From Bacillota bacterium (GTDB lineage: Bacteria; Bacillota; Clostridia; Acetivibrionales; DTU013), in the NCBI GenBank assembly GCA_023439545.1, contig JAEXNT010000070.1, forward strand, positions 17,082 through 81,081: DNA of 64,000 bases. Reading direction: 5' to 3'. Positions 8,163-15,743 of this stretch are shown one piece after another. How positions within the stretch are numbered: position 1 is the first letter of the stretch; each line of letters opens with the position of its first letter. Under the pieces are notes generated by a model. That model did no database searches. It was not told the origin of the DNA and worked only from the letters and a program-made list of their open reading frames with translations. A program made the position numbers and the translations under genes.

Positions 8163-8996
8163 ATGTCGGATTCAAAGAACACAGTGGGAATCAAACTTGA
8201 AAAACTGAAATATATGCTGAAAGAAATGGGAAGCGTTGTCATTGCCTATTCCGGCGGAGTGGACAGCACCTTTTTACTGAAGGTCGCAGCGGACGTATTG
8301 GGAGATAAGGTCGCGGCTGTTACTGCAAGGTCGTCGACCTATCCCTCAAGGGAATTCCGCGAGGCGTCCGAATATATTGAGAAGCTTGGAGCAAGGCACA
8401 TTGTCATCGACTCGGAGGAACTTGACATAGACGGTTTTTCGCAGAATCCGGTGAACCGCTGCTATTACTGCAAAAAGGAGCTTTTTACCAAAGTCAGGGA
8501 TATTGCTTCGCAAAACGGTATAAAGTACGTAGCAGACGGCTCCAACCTGGATGATCTCGGCGATTACAGGCCAGGACTGCAGGCGCTGAACGAGCTTGGC
8601 ATCATTAGCCCTCTCAGGGAAGCGGGACTGACAAAAGATGAAATAAGAGGGCTGTCCAGGGAAATGGGACTTCCGACCTGGGACAAACCGGCGTTCGCCT
8701 GCCTGGCGTCGAGATTTCCATACGGTCAGGAGATCACAAGGGAAAAGCTGAATATGATAGAAAAAGCTGAGCAGTACCTGCTGGACAGCGGATTCAGGCA
8801 GGTGCGCGTAAGGCATCACGGCGAGATAGCCAGGATAGAGGTAGCACGTGAGGAACGCGGCAAATTTTTCGATCTGGATCTGATGGACAGGGTATACGCC
8901 AGATTCAACGAGATAGGGTTCAGATATGTGGCGTTAGATCTCAAGGGCTACCGGACCGGCAGCATGAACGAGGCGATATTAAATAAACAGGATTAA
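8163..8996 (+). CDS. larE: LarE: ATP-dependent sulfur insertase for the nickel-pincer cofactor
   Basis: 277 residues, the full family length. The PP-loop SGGVDST at 30-36 binds ATP to adenylate the carboxylates of the pyridinium substrate made by LarB, after which sulfur is transferred. Classical LarE sacrifices its own cysteine. This protein has Cys100 and Cys103 in 'NRCYYC' as well as Cys180 in 'FACLASR', the three-cysteine pattern proposed to hold a [4Fe-4S] cluster. ATG 8163 follows GGGAGAA. It heads the group larE, larB, larC, with a large palindrome between larE and larB. Confidence 0.92.
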   Translation: MSDSKNTVGIKLEKLKYMLKEMGSVVIAYSGGVDSTFLLKVAADVLGDKVAAVTARSSTYPSREFREASEYIEKLGARHIVIDSEELDIDGFSQNPVNRCYYCKKELFTKVRDIASQNGIKYVADGSNLDDLGDYRPGLQALNELGIISPLREAGLTKDEIRGLSREMGLPTWDKPAFACLASRFPYGQEITREKLNMIEKAEQYLLDSGFRQVRVRHHGEIARIEVAREERGKFFDLDLMDRVYARFNEIGFRYVALDLKGYRTGSMNEAILNKQD

Positions 8997-9013
8997 CTGA
9001 TATATGTTATGCT

Positions 9014-9197
9014 GGTTGGTTCTATTACGAGAACATGCTTCAAGCCAAAGAGACTGTAAATCCGAACCTCGTGCAAAATCAAACGTACCTTGCCCTTGGG
9101 CCGTATTCACTCGAGCAGGACGTGATTTTGCCTTGTATTTATTCGGATTGACATTCTCTATTGGCTCTGCGCATATGTTCTCTCAATAGAACCAACC
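9014..9197. repeat. Large imperfect palindrome, element A (about 184 bp)
   Basis: Arms of about 90 bp are imperfect inverted copies. The left end GGTTGGTTCTATT is an exact inverted match to AATAGAACCAACC at 9185-9197. Further in, AGAACAT, AGCCAA, AATCCGAA and GCAAAATCA also pair with the other arm. It lies between larE and larB. It shares inner motifs with element B at 45658-45860 (CAAAGAG, a TCAAAC block, a TTTGCC block, CTCTATT). I see no target-site duplication or ORF of its own. It may be a small non-autonomous mobile repeat or a structured RNA. Confidence 0.8.
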
Positions 9198-9239
9198 GCG
9201 TATCGATTCATTAATGCTTGAAAGAAGTGAGGAGATTTT

Positions 9240-9986
9240 ATGGATTCTGATGCTATCAGGAAGCTGCTCGAAAACGTAAAAGACGGCAGCGCCAGTATCG
9301 ACAGCGCGCTTTCAGAATTGAAGCTGCTGCCTTTTGAGGATCTGGGCTTTGCAAAGGTCGATCACCACAGAAACCTGAGAACGGGTTACCCTGAAGTAAT
9401 TTACTGCCAGGGAAAGACAGTGGATCAGATCAAGGCGATCACAGCCCGGCTGATGGAAAAGGACAGCAATATTATGGCGACAAGGGCAGGCAGGGAGGTT
9501 TACGAAGGTATCCTCGAACTGACAACCGATGCTGTTTATTACGAAGCGGCAAGAATAGTCGTAGTAAAAAAAAGAGAACCTATATTATCTGAAAAGATCA
9601 TAACCGTAGTAACCGCGGGGACGTCGGATATCCCGGTCGCGGAGGAGGCGGCGGTAACTGCTGAGACCATGGGCAATACCGTCAACAGGATATATGACGT
9701 CGGAGTTGCGGGCATACACAGATTGCTGGCAAAAACGGAAGAATTGACGCGGGCAAACGTCCTCGTAGTAGTGGCAGGTATGGAGGGCGCGCTCGCCAGC
9801 GTAGTCGGGGGGCTCGTGGACAAGCCGGTGATAGCCGTGCCTACGAGCATAGGCTACGGTTCGAATTTCGGCGGCCTTTCTGCGTTGCTTACAATGCTGA
9901 ACAGCTGTGCCAGCGGGATAGGCGTCGTTAATATTGATAACGGTTTCGGCGCAGGTTATCTGGCCAGCATTATCAACAAACTTTGA
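9240..9986 (+). CDS. larB: LarB: pyridinium-3,5-biscarboxylic acid mononucleotide synthase
   Basis: 248 residues. The C-terminal half (about 110-248) has the PurE/AIR-carboxylase-like fold with 'VTAGTSDIPVAEEAA', 'VVVAGMEGALASVVGGL' and 'PTSIGYGSNFGG'. In LarB this fold carboxylates and hydrolyses nicotinic acid adenine dinucleotide, giving the first intermediate of the nickel-pincer cofactor. The N-terminal half carries the family's 'GYPEVIYCQGKT' motif. ATG 9240 follows GAGGAG. It lies 34 bp upstream of larC. Confidence 0.95.
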   Translation: MDSDAIRKLLENVKDGSASIDSALSELKLLPFEDLGFAKVDHHRNLRTGYPEVIYCQGKTVDQIKAITARLMEKDSNIMATRAGREVYEGILELTTDAVYYEAARIVVVKKREPILSEKIITVVTAGTSDIPVAEEAAVTAETMGNTVNRIYDVGVAGIHRLLAKTEELTRANVLVVVAGMEGALASVVGGLVDKPVIAVPTSIGYGSNFGGLSALLTMLNSCASGIGVVNIDNGFGAGYLASIINKL

Positions 9987-10020
9987 TTTTATTATCGCAA
10001 ACCAAGTAAGGAGAAAAAGG

Positions 10021-11322
10021 ATGAAAATTCTGTATTTCGACTGTTTTTCCGGCATCAGCGGCGATATGACCATCGGAGCCCTGCTGGATCTCGGCGTCGA
10101 CAGGGATGTATTTCTGAAGGAGCTTTCAAAACTTGAACTGGACGGATATAAAGCTGAGATAAATACTAAAACTGCAATGAGTATCATCGGTACGGATTTC
10201 AATGTAGTACTGACCGGCGAGGGCGGGCATGACCATGATCATGAGCACGGCCATGAGCACGGCCATGACCACGAACATGAGCACGGCCATGAGCATGACC
10301 ATGACCACGGCCATGAGCACGGCCATGAGCATGACCATAGCGGTACCGAACGCAACCTTACAGATATTGAACATATTTTTGAAACAAGCAGCCTCAGCAG
10401 TTTTGTCAAAACCTTCAGCATGAAGGTTTTCCGCGAGATCGCGGAAGCCGAGGCAAAGGTGCATGGAAAGCCTGTTGAAGAGGTGCATTTCCATGAAGTC
10501 GGCGCTGTCGATTCGATAGTGGATATTGCAGGCACTGCTATATGCCTTGAGCTTCTTGGAGTAGAAAAGGTAGCAAGCTCGGTCCTGCATGACGGAAGCG
10601 GTTTCATACACTGTAGGCACGGCATCATACCGGTGCCTGTTCCCGCCGTAATGGAAATGCTTTCGGGAAGCGGCATACCGCTTGTCTGTGAGGATGTATC
10701 GACAGAACTTGTAACTCCGACAGGGATGGGGCTCATAAAATGCATGGCTTCGGACTTCGGCGCACGTCCTCCGATGACGGTGGAGAAAACGGGATACGGC
10801 CTTGGGAAGAGGGATACGGGCAGGCTCAACGCACTGAGGGTAATACTCGGGGAGGCCTATGACGAGCAGCCTGCCGAAGGCGATGAAATAGCAGTGCTGG
10901 AGACGAACATGGATGACATTTCCGGCGAAACGCTCGGCTATACCATGTCGAAGCTCATGGAGGCGGGAGCGCTCGACGTATTTTATACGCCCATATTCAT
11001 GAAGAAAAACAGGCCGGCATACATGCTGACCGTCCTCGCAAAACCGGGTGCGGAAAATCCTTTGACGGATATAGTGTTCCGCGAGACGACCACCCTGGGC
11101 ATCAGGACCCGGTATGTCAAACGCCTCTGCATGGACAGAAGGATACTGAACGTCAGTACTCCCTATGGTGACGCCAGGGTAAAAGTCGCATCCTACGGAG
11201 ATATAAAGAAGGCGTCCCCGGAGTACGAGGACTGCAGAAAAATAGCGGAGAAGTCCGGACTTACGCTGTCAAAAGCCTGTTCTATAGTTATTGAAGGTGC
11301 GGCGATGCAGTATGGTATATAA
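10021..11322 (+). CDS. larC: LarC: nickel insertase of the nickel-pincer cofactor pathway
   Basis: 433 residues. The N-terminal 'MKILYFDCFSGISGDM' is the family signature, and LarC performs CTP-dependent nickel insertion into the dithiolated precursor. Here LarC is one continuous frame; in some lactobacilli larC1 and larC2 are joined by a frameshift. Residues 70-106 form a strict His-x alternation with 19 histidines, presumably for nickel storage. ATG 10021 follows AAGGAGAA, chosen over an upstream in-frame ATG that overlaps larB. The stop overlaps the start of the next gene by 11 bp. Confidence 0.95.
   Translation: MKILYFDCFSGISGDMTIGALLDLGVDRDVFLKELSKLELDGYKAEINTKTAMSIIGTDFNVVLTGEGGHDHDHEHGHEHGHDHEHEHGHEHDHDHGHEHGHEHDHSGTERNLTDIEHIFETSSLSSFVKTFSMKVFREIAEAEAKVHGKPVEEVHFHEVGAVDSIVDIAGTAICLELLGVEKVASSVLHDGSGFIHCRHGIIPVPVPAVMEMLSGSGIPLVCEDVSTELVTPTGMGLIKCMASDFGARPPMTVEKTGYGLGKRDTGRLNALRVILGEAYDEQPAEGDEIAVLETNMDDISGETLGYTMSKLMEAGALDVFYTPIFMKKNRPAYMLTVLAKPGAENPLTDIVFRETTTLGIRTRYVKRLCMDRRILNVSTPYGDARVKVASYGDIKKASPEYEDCRKIAEKSGLTLSKACSIVIEGAAMQYGI
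10228..10338 (+). repeat. larC: Tandem codon repeat encoding the His-rich tract of LarC
   Basis: Degenerate six-base units of the type CAtGAs encode alternating His with Asp, Glu or Gly. The tract is internal to larC and in frame. Confidence 0.9.
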
Positions 11323-12259
11323 TAAATTTTCCGAATATCTGTTGAAAAGATACGGAACAAAAGTTTACAAGCTGCCGGTCAACATACCCTCCGGCTGCCC
11401 GAACCGTGACGGGATCTGCGGCGAAGGAGGCTGCATTTTCTGCGGTGAGGAGGGCGCCGGTTTCGAGCTGCTTCCGGCTGATATGAGCATCGCTGAACAA
11501 TTGGCCGGAAATGCCCTGTATATCGGACAAAAATACAGCGCCGAGAAATTCATTGCCTATTTTCAGAACTATTCAAACACCTATCTTCCATTTAACCTTT
11601 TTCAGCAATATACTGAGGCGGCCTGCATCGACAATGCGGTTGCGCTGTATATTTCGACCCGCCCCGATTGCATAGACGATAAGAGGGTTGATTTCCTCAG
11701 GGAAATTAAAAACAGAAAAGGTGTCGACATAGTGTTCGAACTGGGTTTGCAGTCGGTCAACAGCCGTACGCTCAGATGGCTGAACCGGGGACATGGACTC
11801 GCGGAATTCGCGGACGCCGTGCAGCGTATTAAAAACTATGGGCTTGAAGTATGCGCCCATATGATAAACGACATTCCGGCAGACGAAGCGGAGGATGTCG
11901 TCGAAGGCGCTAAATTCCTTTCGGCACTCGGTGTAGATCAGGTAAAATGCCATTCGCTCTATATCCTTGAAGATACGCCTCTTGCTGCTATGTTCAGGCA
12001 AGGCGGCTTCAAGACGCTGAGTATGGAAGATTTTATAGGCAGGACTATCCTTTTCCTCGAATATCTCGATCCCGGGATAGTAATTCAGAGGCTTATCGGA
12101 AGGGCTCCGCAGGACAGGACACTTTTCTGCAGCTGGGATACGAGCTGGTGGAAGGTGCACGCCGCAATCGAGGAAAGGATGCAGTCGGAGGGCTTGTACC
12201 AGGGAAGGCTGTTCAACTACCTCAATGGTTCTGCGCTCACCCGGGCGGGATTCAGGTAG
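11312..12259 (+). CDS. Radical SAM protein, TIGR01212 (YhcC-like) family
   Basis: 315 residues from ATG 11312, preferred over a TTG seven codons upstream because the family begins around 'YNKFSEYLLKRYG'. A conserved 'CPNRDGxxGxGGCxFC' motif near residue 30 supplies the cluster cysteines, binding [4Fe-4S] and SAM. The remainder is a radical SAM barrel with 'ELGLQS' and 'HMINDIP'. Members are widely conserved. They resemble Elp3-type enzymes without the acetyltransferase domain, and their substrate is not firmly established. It overlaps larC by 11 bp, so it is probably co-transcribed, though no Lar role is known. Confidence 0.9.
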   Translation: MVYNKFSEYLLKRYGTKVYKLPVNIPSGCPNRDGICGEGGCIFCGEEGAGFELLPADMSIAEQLAGNALYIGQKYSAEKFIAYFQNYSNTYLPFNLFQQYTEAACIDNAVALYISTRPDCIDDKRVDFLREIKNRKGVDIVFELGLQSVNSRTLRWLNRGHGLAEFADAVQRIKNYGLEVCAHMINDIPADEAEDVVEGAKFLSALGVDQVKCHSLYILEDTPLAAMFRQGGFKTLSMEDFIGRTILFLEYLDPGIVIQRLIGRAPQDRTLFCSWDTSWWKVHAAIEERMQSEGLYQGRLFNYLNGSALTRAGFR

Positions 12260-12270
12260 AATGTGGAAAA

Positions 12271-12299
12271 TGAAACAAAAGAACCGTCCTTCTGTTTCA
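12271..12299. repeat. Short dispersed hairpin repeat, copy 1
   Basis: TGAAAC and GTTTCA arms flank a core containing AGAACCGTCC. Related copies are at 40591-40616 (opposite orientation) and 45923-45952. It lies between the radical SAM gene and the guaA promoter. Confidence 0.75.
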
Positions 12300-12320
12300 C
12301 TAAATTTGTCAACTATGCCG

Positions 12321-12349
12321 TTTACAAGTTTTTTCTGCTTGGTTATAAT
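12321..12349 (+). promoter_or_regulatory. Sigma-A promoter of guaA
   Basis: TTTACA at 12321-12326 and TATAAT at 12344-12349 with a 17-bp spacer, about 28 bp before the guaA ATG. The short leader leaves no room for a purine riboswitch. Confidence 0.85.
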
Positions 12350-12376
12350 ATTCATTAAAAAACAGGAGATTAGGAT

Positions 12377-13912
12377 ATGAATAATGAACTGGTCATCGTG
12401 CTGGATTTCGGAGGCCAATACAACCAGCTGATCGCAAGAAGGGTCAGAGAGGCGAACGTATACTGCGAGGTACTCTCATATAAAACTCCCATTGAACGTA
12501 TAAAGGAGCTGAAGCCCAAAGGCATCATCTTCACCGGCGGACCGATGTCCGTACTCGATCCGGGCGCTCCGTTCTGCGACAGCGGAATATTCAGCCTGGA
12601 TATCCCGATCCTTGGAATATGCTACGGCATGCAGCTTATGAGCGTAATGCTCGGTGGCGAAGTCGGAAAAGCGGATCAGCGCGAATACGGCAAGATGGAT
12701 ATCGAGCTGTTACCCGACTGCAGCCTGTTCAACGGCGTTGAGGCCAATACGACCTGCTGGATGAGCCATACCTATTTCGTTACAAAAATACCCGAAGGCT
12801 TTACAAAAGCCGCTTTTTCAACCAATTGTCCCACTGCCGCCATGGAAAATCCAAACCGCAAGCTTTACGGGGTGCAGTTCCACCCTGAAGTCATGCATAC
12901 GCCGAAAGGGAAGGAGATATTGAACAACTTCCTTTATAAAATTTGCGGGTGCAAGGGCGATTGGGTGATGTCCTCGTTTGTACGTCAGTCGGTCGAAGCG
13001 ATAAGGACCAAGGTTGGAAACGGCAAGGTGCTTTGCGCTTTGTCGGGCGGGGTCGACTCTTCCGTGGCTGCAGTCCTTATGAACAAGGCAGTAGGCAGGC
13101 AATTGACCTGTATATTCGTCGACCACGGTCTCCTGAGGAAATATGAAGGCGATCAGGTGGAACAGGTCTTCAGGCAGCAATATGATATAAACCTGATACG
13201 CGTCGACGCTGAAGACAGGTTCTTAAGCAAGCTTGCCGGTGTTGAAGACCCGGAAAGAAAAAGAAAGATAATCGGAGAGGAATTTATCCGCGTATTTGAA
13301 GAAGAGGCAAAAAAGATAGGGAAGGTGGATTTCCTGGTGCAGGGGACCATATACCCCGACGTTATAGAAAGCGGCCTCGGCGACGCGGCTGTTATAAAGA
13401 GCCACCATAACGTGGGCGGGCTGCCGGATTATGTTGATTTCAAGGAAATAATCGAACCATTAAGGAATCTTTTCAAGGATGAGGTAAGAAAGGTCGGAGA
13501 GGAGCTTGATATCCCGGCCGAGATAGTATGGCGTCAGCCTTTCCCGGGTCCTGGCCTAGCTATTCGCGTAATCGGCGATATCACAAAGGATAAGCTCGAA
13601 ATACTGAGGGATTCGGACCATATTTTCCGCAGCGAGATCGCCGCTGCCGGTCTGGACAGATCCATCAACCAGTATTTTACCGTACTCACCGGAATGAGGA
13701 GCGTCGGGGTCATGGGCGACGAGCGTACCTACGATTACACGCTGGCGTTGAGAGCCGTAACAACCACCGACTTTATGACCGCCGATTGGGCGAGGATTCC
13801 GTATGATCTGCTGGAGAAAATATCCAACAGGATTGTCAACGAAGTCAAGCATATAAACCGCGTCGTCTACGATATAACCAGCAAGCCACCGGCGACGATC
13901 GAGTGGGAATGA
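12377..13912 (+). CDS. guaA: GMP synthase (glutamine-hydrolysing)
   Basis: 511 residues, the standard two-part enzyme converting XMP, ATP and glutamine to GMP. The N-terminal class I glutamine amidotransferase domain (1-190) has the nucleophile in 'LGICYGMQ' and the His/Glu of 'GVQFHPEV'. The ATP-pyrophosphatase domain follows, with the PP-loop SGGVDSS at about 222, and the C-terminal dimerisation domain ends 'KPPATIEWE', the usual terminus. ATG 12377 follows ACAGGAGA. It has its own promoter and a terminator at 14035-14080, so it is a single-gene unit away from the pur operon. Confidence 0.98.
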   Translation: MNNELVIVLDFGGQYNQLIARRVREANVYCEVLSYKTPIERIKELKPKGIIFTGGPMSVLDPGAPFCDSGIFSLDIPILGICYGMQLMSVMLGGEVGKADQREYGKMDIELLPDCSLFNGVEANTTCWMSHTYFVTKIPEGFTKAAFSTNCPTAAMENPNRKLYGVQFHPEVMHTPKGKEILNNFLYKICGCKGDWVMSSFVRQSVEAIRTKVGNGKVLCALSGGVDSSVAAVLMNKAVGRQLTCIFVDHGLLRKYEGDQVEQVFRQQYDINLIRVDAEDRFLSKLAGVEDPERKRKIIGEEFIRVFEEEAKKIGKVDFLVQGTIYPDVIESGLGDAAVIKSHHNVGGLPDYVDFKEIIEPLRNLFKDEVRKVGEELDIPAEIVWRQPFPGPGLAIRVIGDITKDKLEILRDSDHIFRSEIAAAGLDRSINQYFTVLTGMRSVGVMGDERTYDYTLALRAVTTTDFMTADWARIPYDLLEKISNRIVNEVKHINRVVYDITSKPPATIEWE

Positions 13913-14034
13913 GAACCCAAGACCAAAAAAACGCATGGATGCTGTGCTTTTAGAGAGTCTCAGGTTCCGGTGATACTATTTTGATATTATAACATCGAAA
14001 TACTTATCGGAGAGTAGCTCCATAACAGACATGA

Positions 14035-14080
14035 AAATGTCCGACGAAACAACAAGCTTGTTTTGCTGGACATTTTTTTA
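14035..14080 (+). terminator. Rho-independent terminator downstream of guaA
   Basis: AAATGTCC (14035) pairs with GGACATTT (14068-14075), with an inner AAACAA/TTGTTT helix and a following T-run. Confidence 0.85.
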
Positions 14081-14158
14081 TTTTTGTTTTTTACTGTTCG
14101 TTTTACGTCAAGCTCTGCTTTGAATCGTTCTGCTTCAATACGGGGATAGCGGGAAGCT

Positions 14159-14491
14159 TTGGAGTTTGAGAGAGAATTTATACAACAAAAAACAGCCGAC
14201 CTTACCATGACGTTTCAAGCATTTGTTAAGACATTTAATCAACTTGATGAGTTGGGCAAGAGAAAACTGTTCGGCAAGGTGGAACTGGCCGAAAAAGACT
14301 ACAAGGGCGTGTTGAAAATACGAGAGTATTTCAAAAGCGATGTGGGAAAGCGGGCGTATGCAGAATGGCTAGTCGAAAAGGAGAAGGCTATTGCTGAAAA
14401 AGCTAGTTGGACAGGGGACGGGAGGGTTTACGGCTCTCCCGTCCTTTATACAGGAACGCTATACTTACATTCTTTGAATGCTATTTATTGA
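14159..14491 (+). pseudogene. Probable gene remnant ending in a terminator
   Basis: An open frame of 110 codons begins at TTG 14159 with a weak GGGAAG upstream. The first 80 residues are helical and charged ('KTFNQLDELGKRKLFGKVELAEKD' style), which looks coding. The last 25 codons are read from a terminator hairpin (14416-14450) and the DNA after it, which is unlikely for an intact gene. I do not recognise the family. It sits at the junction between the guaA unit and the GntR cluster, so it may be debris from an insertion. Confidence 0.45.
14416..14450 (+). terminator. Terminator hairpin inside the 14159-14491 frame
   Basis: GGACGGGAG (14416-14424) pairs with CTCCCGTCC (14436-14444), followed by TTTATA. 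Confidence 0.65.
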
Positions 14492-14740
14492 TCTCAAAAT
14501 ATCAATACTGCGGACAAAACTACTGAGGTCCGGCCTCTTGAACCTCATTCAAGAGGGGGACGTGCCGTCCCCTTATGGTTTGTTGCATACCTGCTTGTGT
14601 TATTCAGTACCCCCGCATGAAATAAGGCTTTTCCGGGATATAATGCCCGGGAAGTACTGCAATATAAGGGTTTTTTATTTGAAATTAATGCACTAATAAT
14701 TTCGACGTCGATTACGGCGCCTGAGTCTGATAGCCTCGTG

Positions 14741-15457
14741 CTACAGACGAATTTTCAGAATGAACTCATTGCGGTCAGCCGGATAATAGCTCTCGCAATA
14801 TTCAACCAGTTCATCCTCCTGATCCCGGGTATAGGAAGTGATGGATAGGGCTAGGGAATTATTTTCTACGCCCATCAAACGGCTGGAGCGTGCGTCCAGA
14901 ACAGCCACGTTAATACGCTTTTCCGTATACTTCTTTGCCATATTATGCTCTATCATGGCTTGGTGCACGGATGTCTTTGTAAAGTCATAATTCTGTAGGT
15001 AGTCGAGCTTCATGGTGTAATACGACGTGGTAAGGACGATGGGGCCCTCCTCGAAGCTGCCCTTGCAGTAGCGCAGGCGGGAAAGCTTCAGAACGTTTAC
15101 GCCTGGCTGCAGCTGTAAATGCTTGCAAAGCTTTTCATCAGCACACATAATGCGAAATTCCAGTACTTCTGTCTCGGTATCATAACCGCGCTTGTGCATT
15201 TCTTGGGCGAAGCTTTCAATAAACACCGTTGATTCTTCCACCCTTTTCGGGGTAGTGACAAAGGTGCCGCGCCCTTTTATACGAACCAGATATCCGTCGT
15301 TAACCAAGGATAGCAGCGCTGTGCGGACAGACGGACGGCTTATATTAAATTGCTCGCAAAACTCCCTTTCTGTTGGGATCATATGATTCACTGGCCATTC
15401 TCCGCTTAGGATTTTATCCATCACATATTCGGATACTTTGGAATAAAGCGGCTTCAA
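14741..15457 (-). CDS. GntR family (HutC/UTRA type) transcriptional repressor
   Basis: 238 residues. Residues 1-70 are the GntR winged helix with 'IPTEREFCEQFNISRPSVRTAL' and the wing 'GRGTFVTTP'. Residues 85-235 are a UTRA effector domain, which typically binds a sugar phosphate or another small metabolite and releases DNA. The gene is divergent from the FAD oxidoreductase and importer genes across a 286-bp intergenic region that holds a good promoter and three copies of a TTGTGAA-type motif. It is the likely local regulator of the cluster up to 24851. Confidence 0.93.
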   Translation of the reverse strand: MKPLYSKVSEYVMDKILSGEWPVNHMIPTEREFCEQFNISRPSVRTALLSLVNDGYLVRIKGRGTFVTTPKRVEESTVFIESFAQEMHKRGYDTETEVLEFRIMCADEKLCKHLQLQPGVNVLKLSRLRYCKGSFEEGPIVLTTSYYTMKLDYLQNYDFTKTSVHQAMIEHNMAKKYTEKRINVAVLDARSSRLMGVENNSLALSITSYTRDQEDELVEYCESYYPADRNEFILKIRL

Positions 15458-15554
15458 ATAATCACCTCGACATTCTGTGTATGTTACGCGATCAATCTTT
15501 CTGCTCGAAATATATCATATTGTCATAACAAATGTCAATTCAAATCATCTAAAT

Positions 15555-15667
15555 ATTGTGAAAACAGTCCACTTTGTTATATGAAGAATACCCAAAAGAG
15601 AAAGTCAATTCACAATGGCTACATATATGTAATTACAAATTACTCTTTTCTATTGACAATTGTGAAT
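15555..15667. promoter_or_regulatory. Three candidate operator motifs in the GntR intergenic region
   Basis: ATTGTGAAA at 15555-15563, ATTCACAAT (the inverse) at 15608-15616 and ATTGTGAAT at 15659-15667. Spacings are 53 and 51 bp, close to five helical turns each. The third copy covers the spacer of the oxidoreductase promoter, a position suited to repression with DNA looping. Confidence 0.55.
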
Positions 15668-15681
15668 AATAAATGTAATAT
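15653..15681 (+). promoter_or_regulatory. Sigma-A promoter of the oxidoreductase/ABC cluster
   Basis: TTGACA at 15653-15658 and TAATAT at 15676-15681 with a 17-bp spacer, about 62 bp before the ATG at 15744. Confidence 0.75.
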
Positions 15682-15743
15682 ATAATCGTTGTGCGACTAC
15701 ATATGATATTACATTTAATATAATTAGGAGAATACGTTAGATT

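Noticed and set aside
9004..9189. A 61-codon frame between larE and larB
   Set aside because: It lies almost entirely inside palindrome A, has no convincing ribosome binding site, and the encoded residues have no family features.
10239..10829. A 196-codon minus-strand frame rich in Cys, Ser and Trp inside larC
   Set aside because: It is the antisense reading of the His-codon tandem repeat and the well-supported larC.
14478..14696. A 72-codon frame after the decayed ORF
   Set aside because: No ribosome binding site, and it crosses a GGGGAC/GTCCCC hairpin; looks like non-coding debris.
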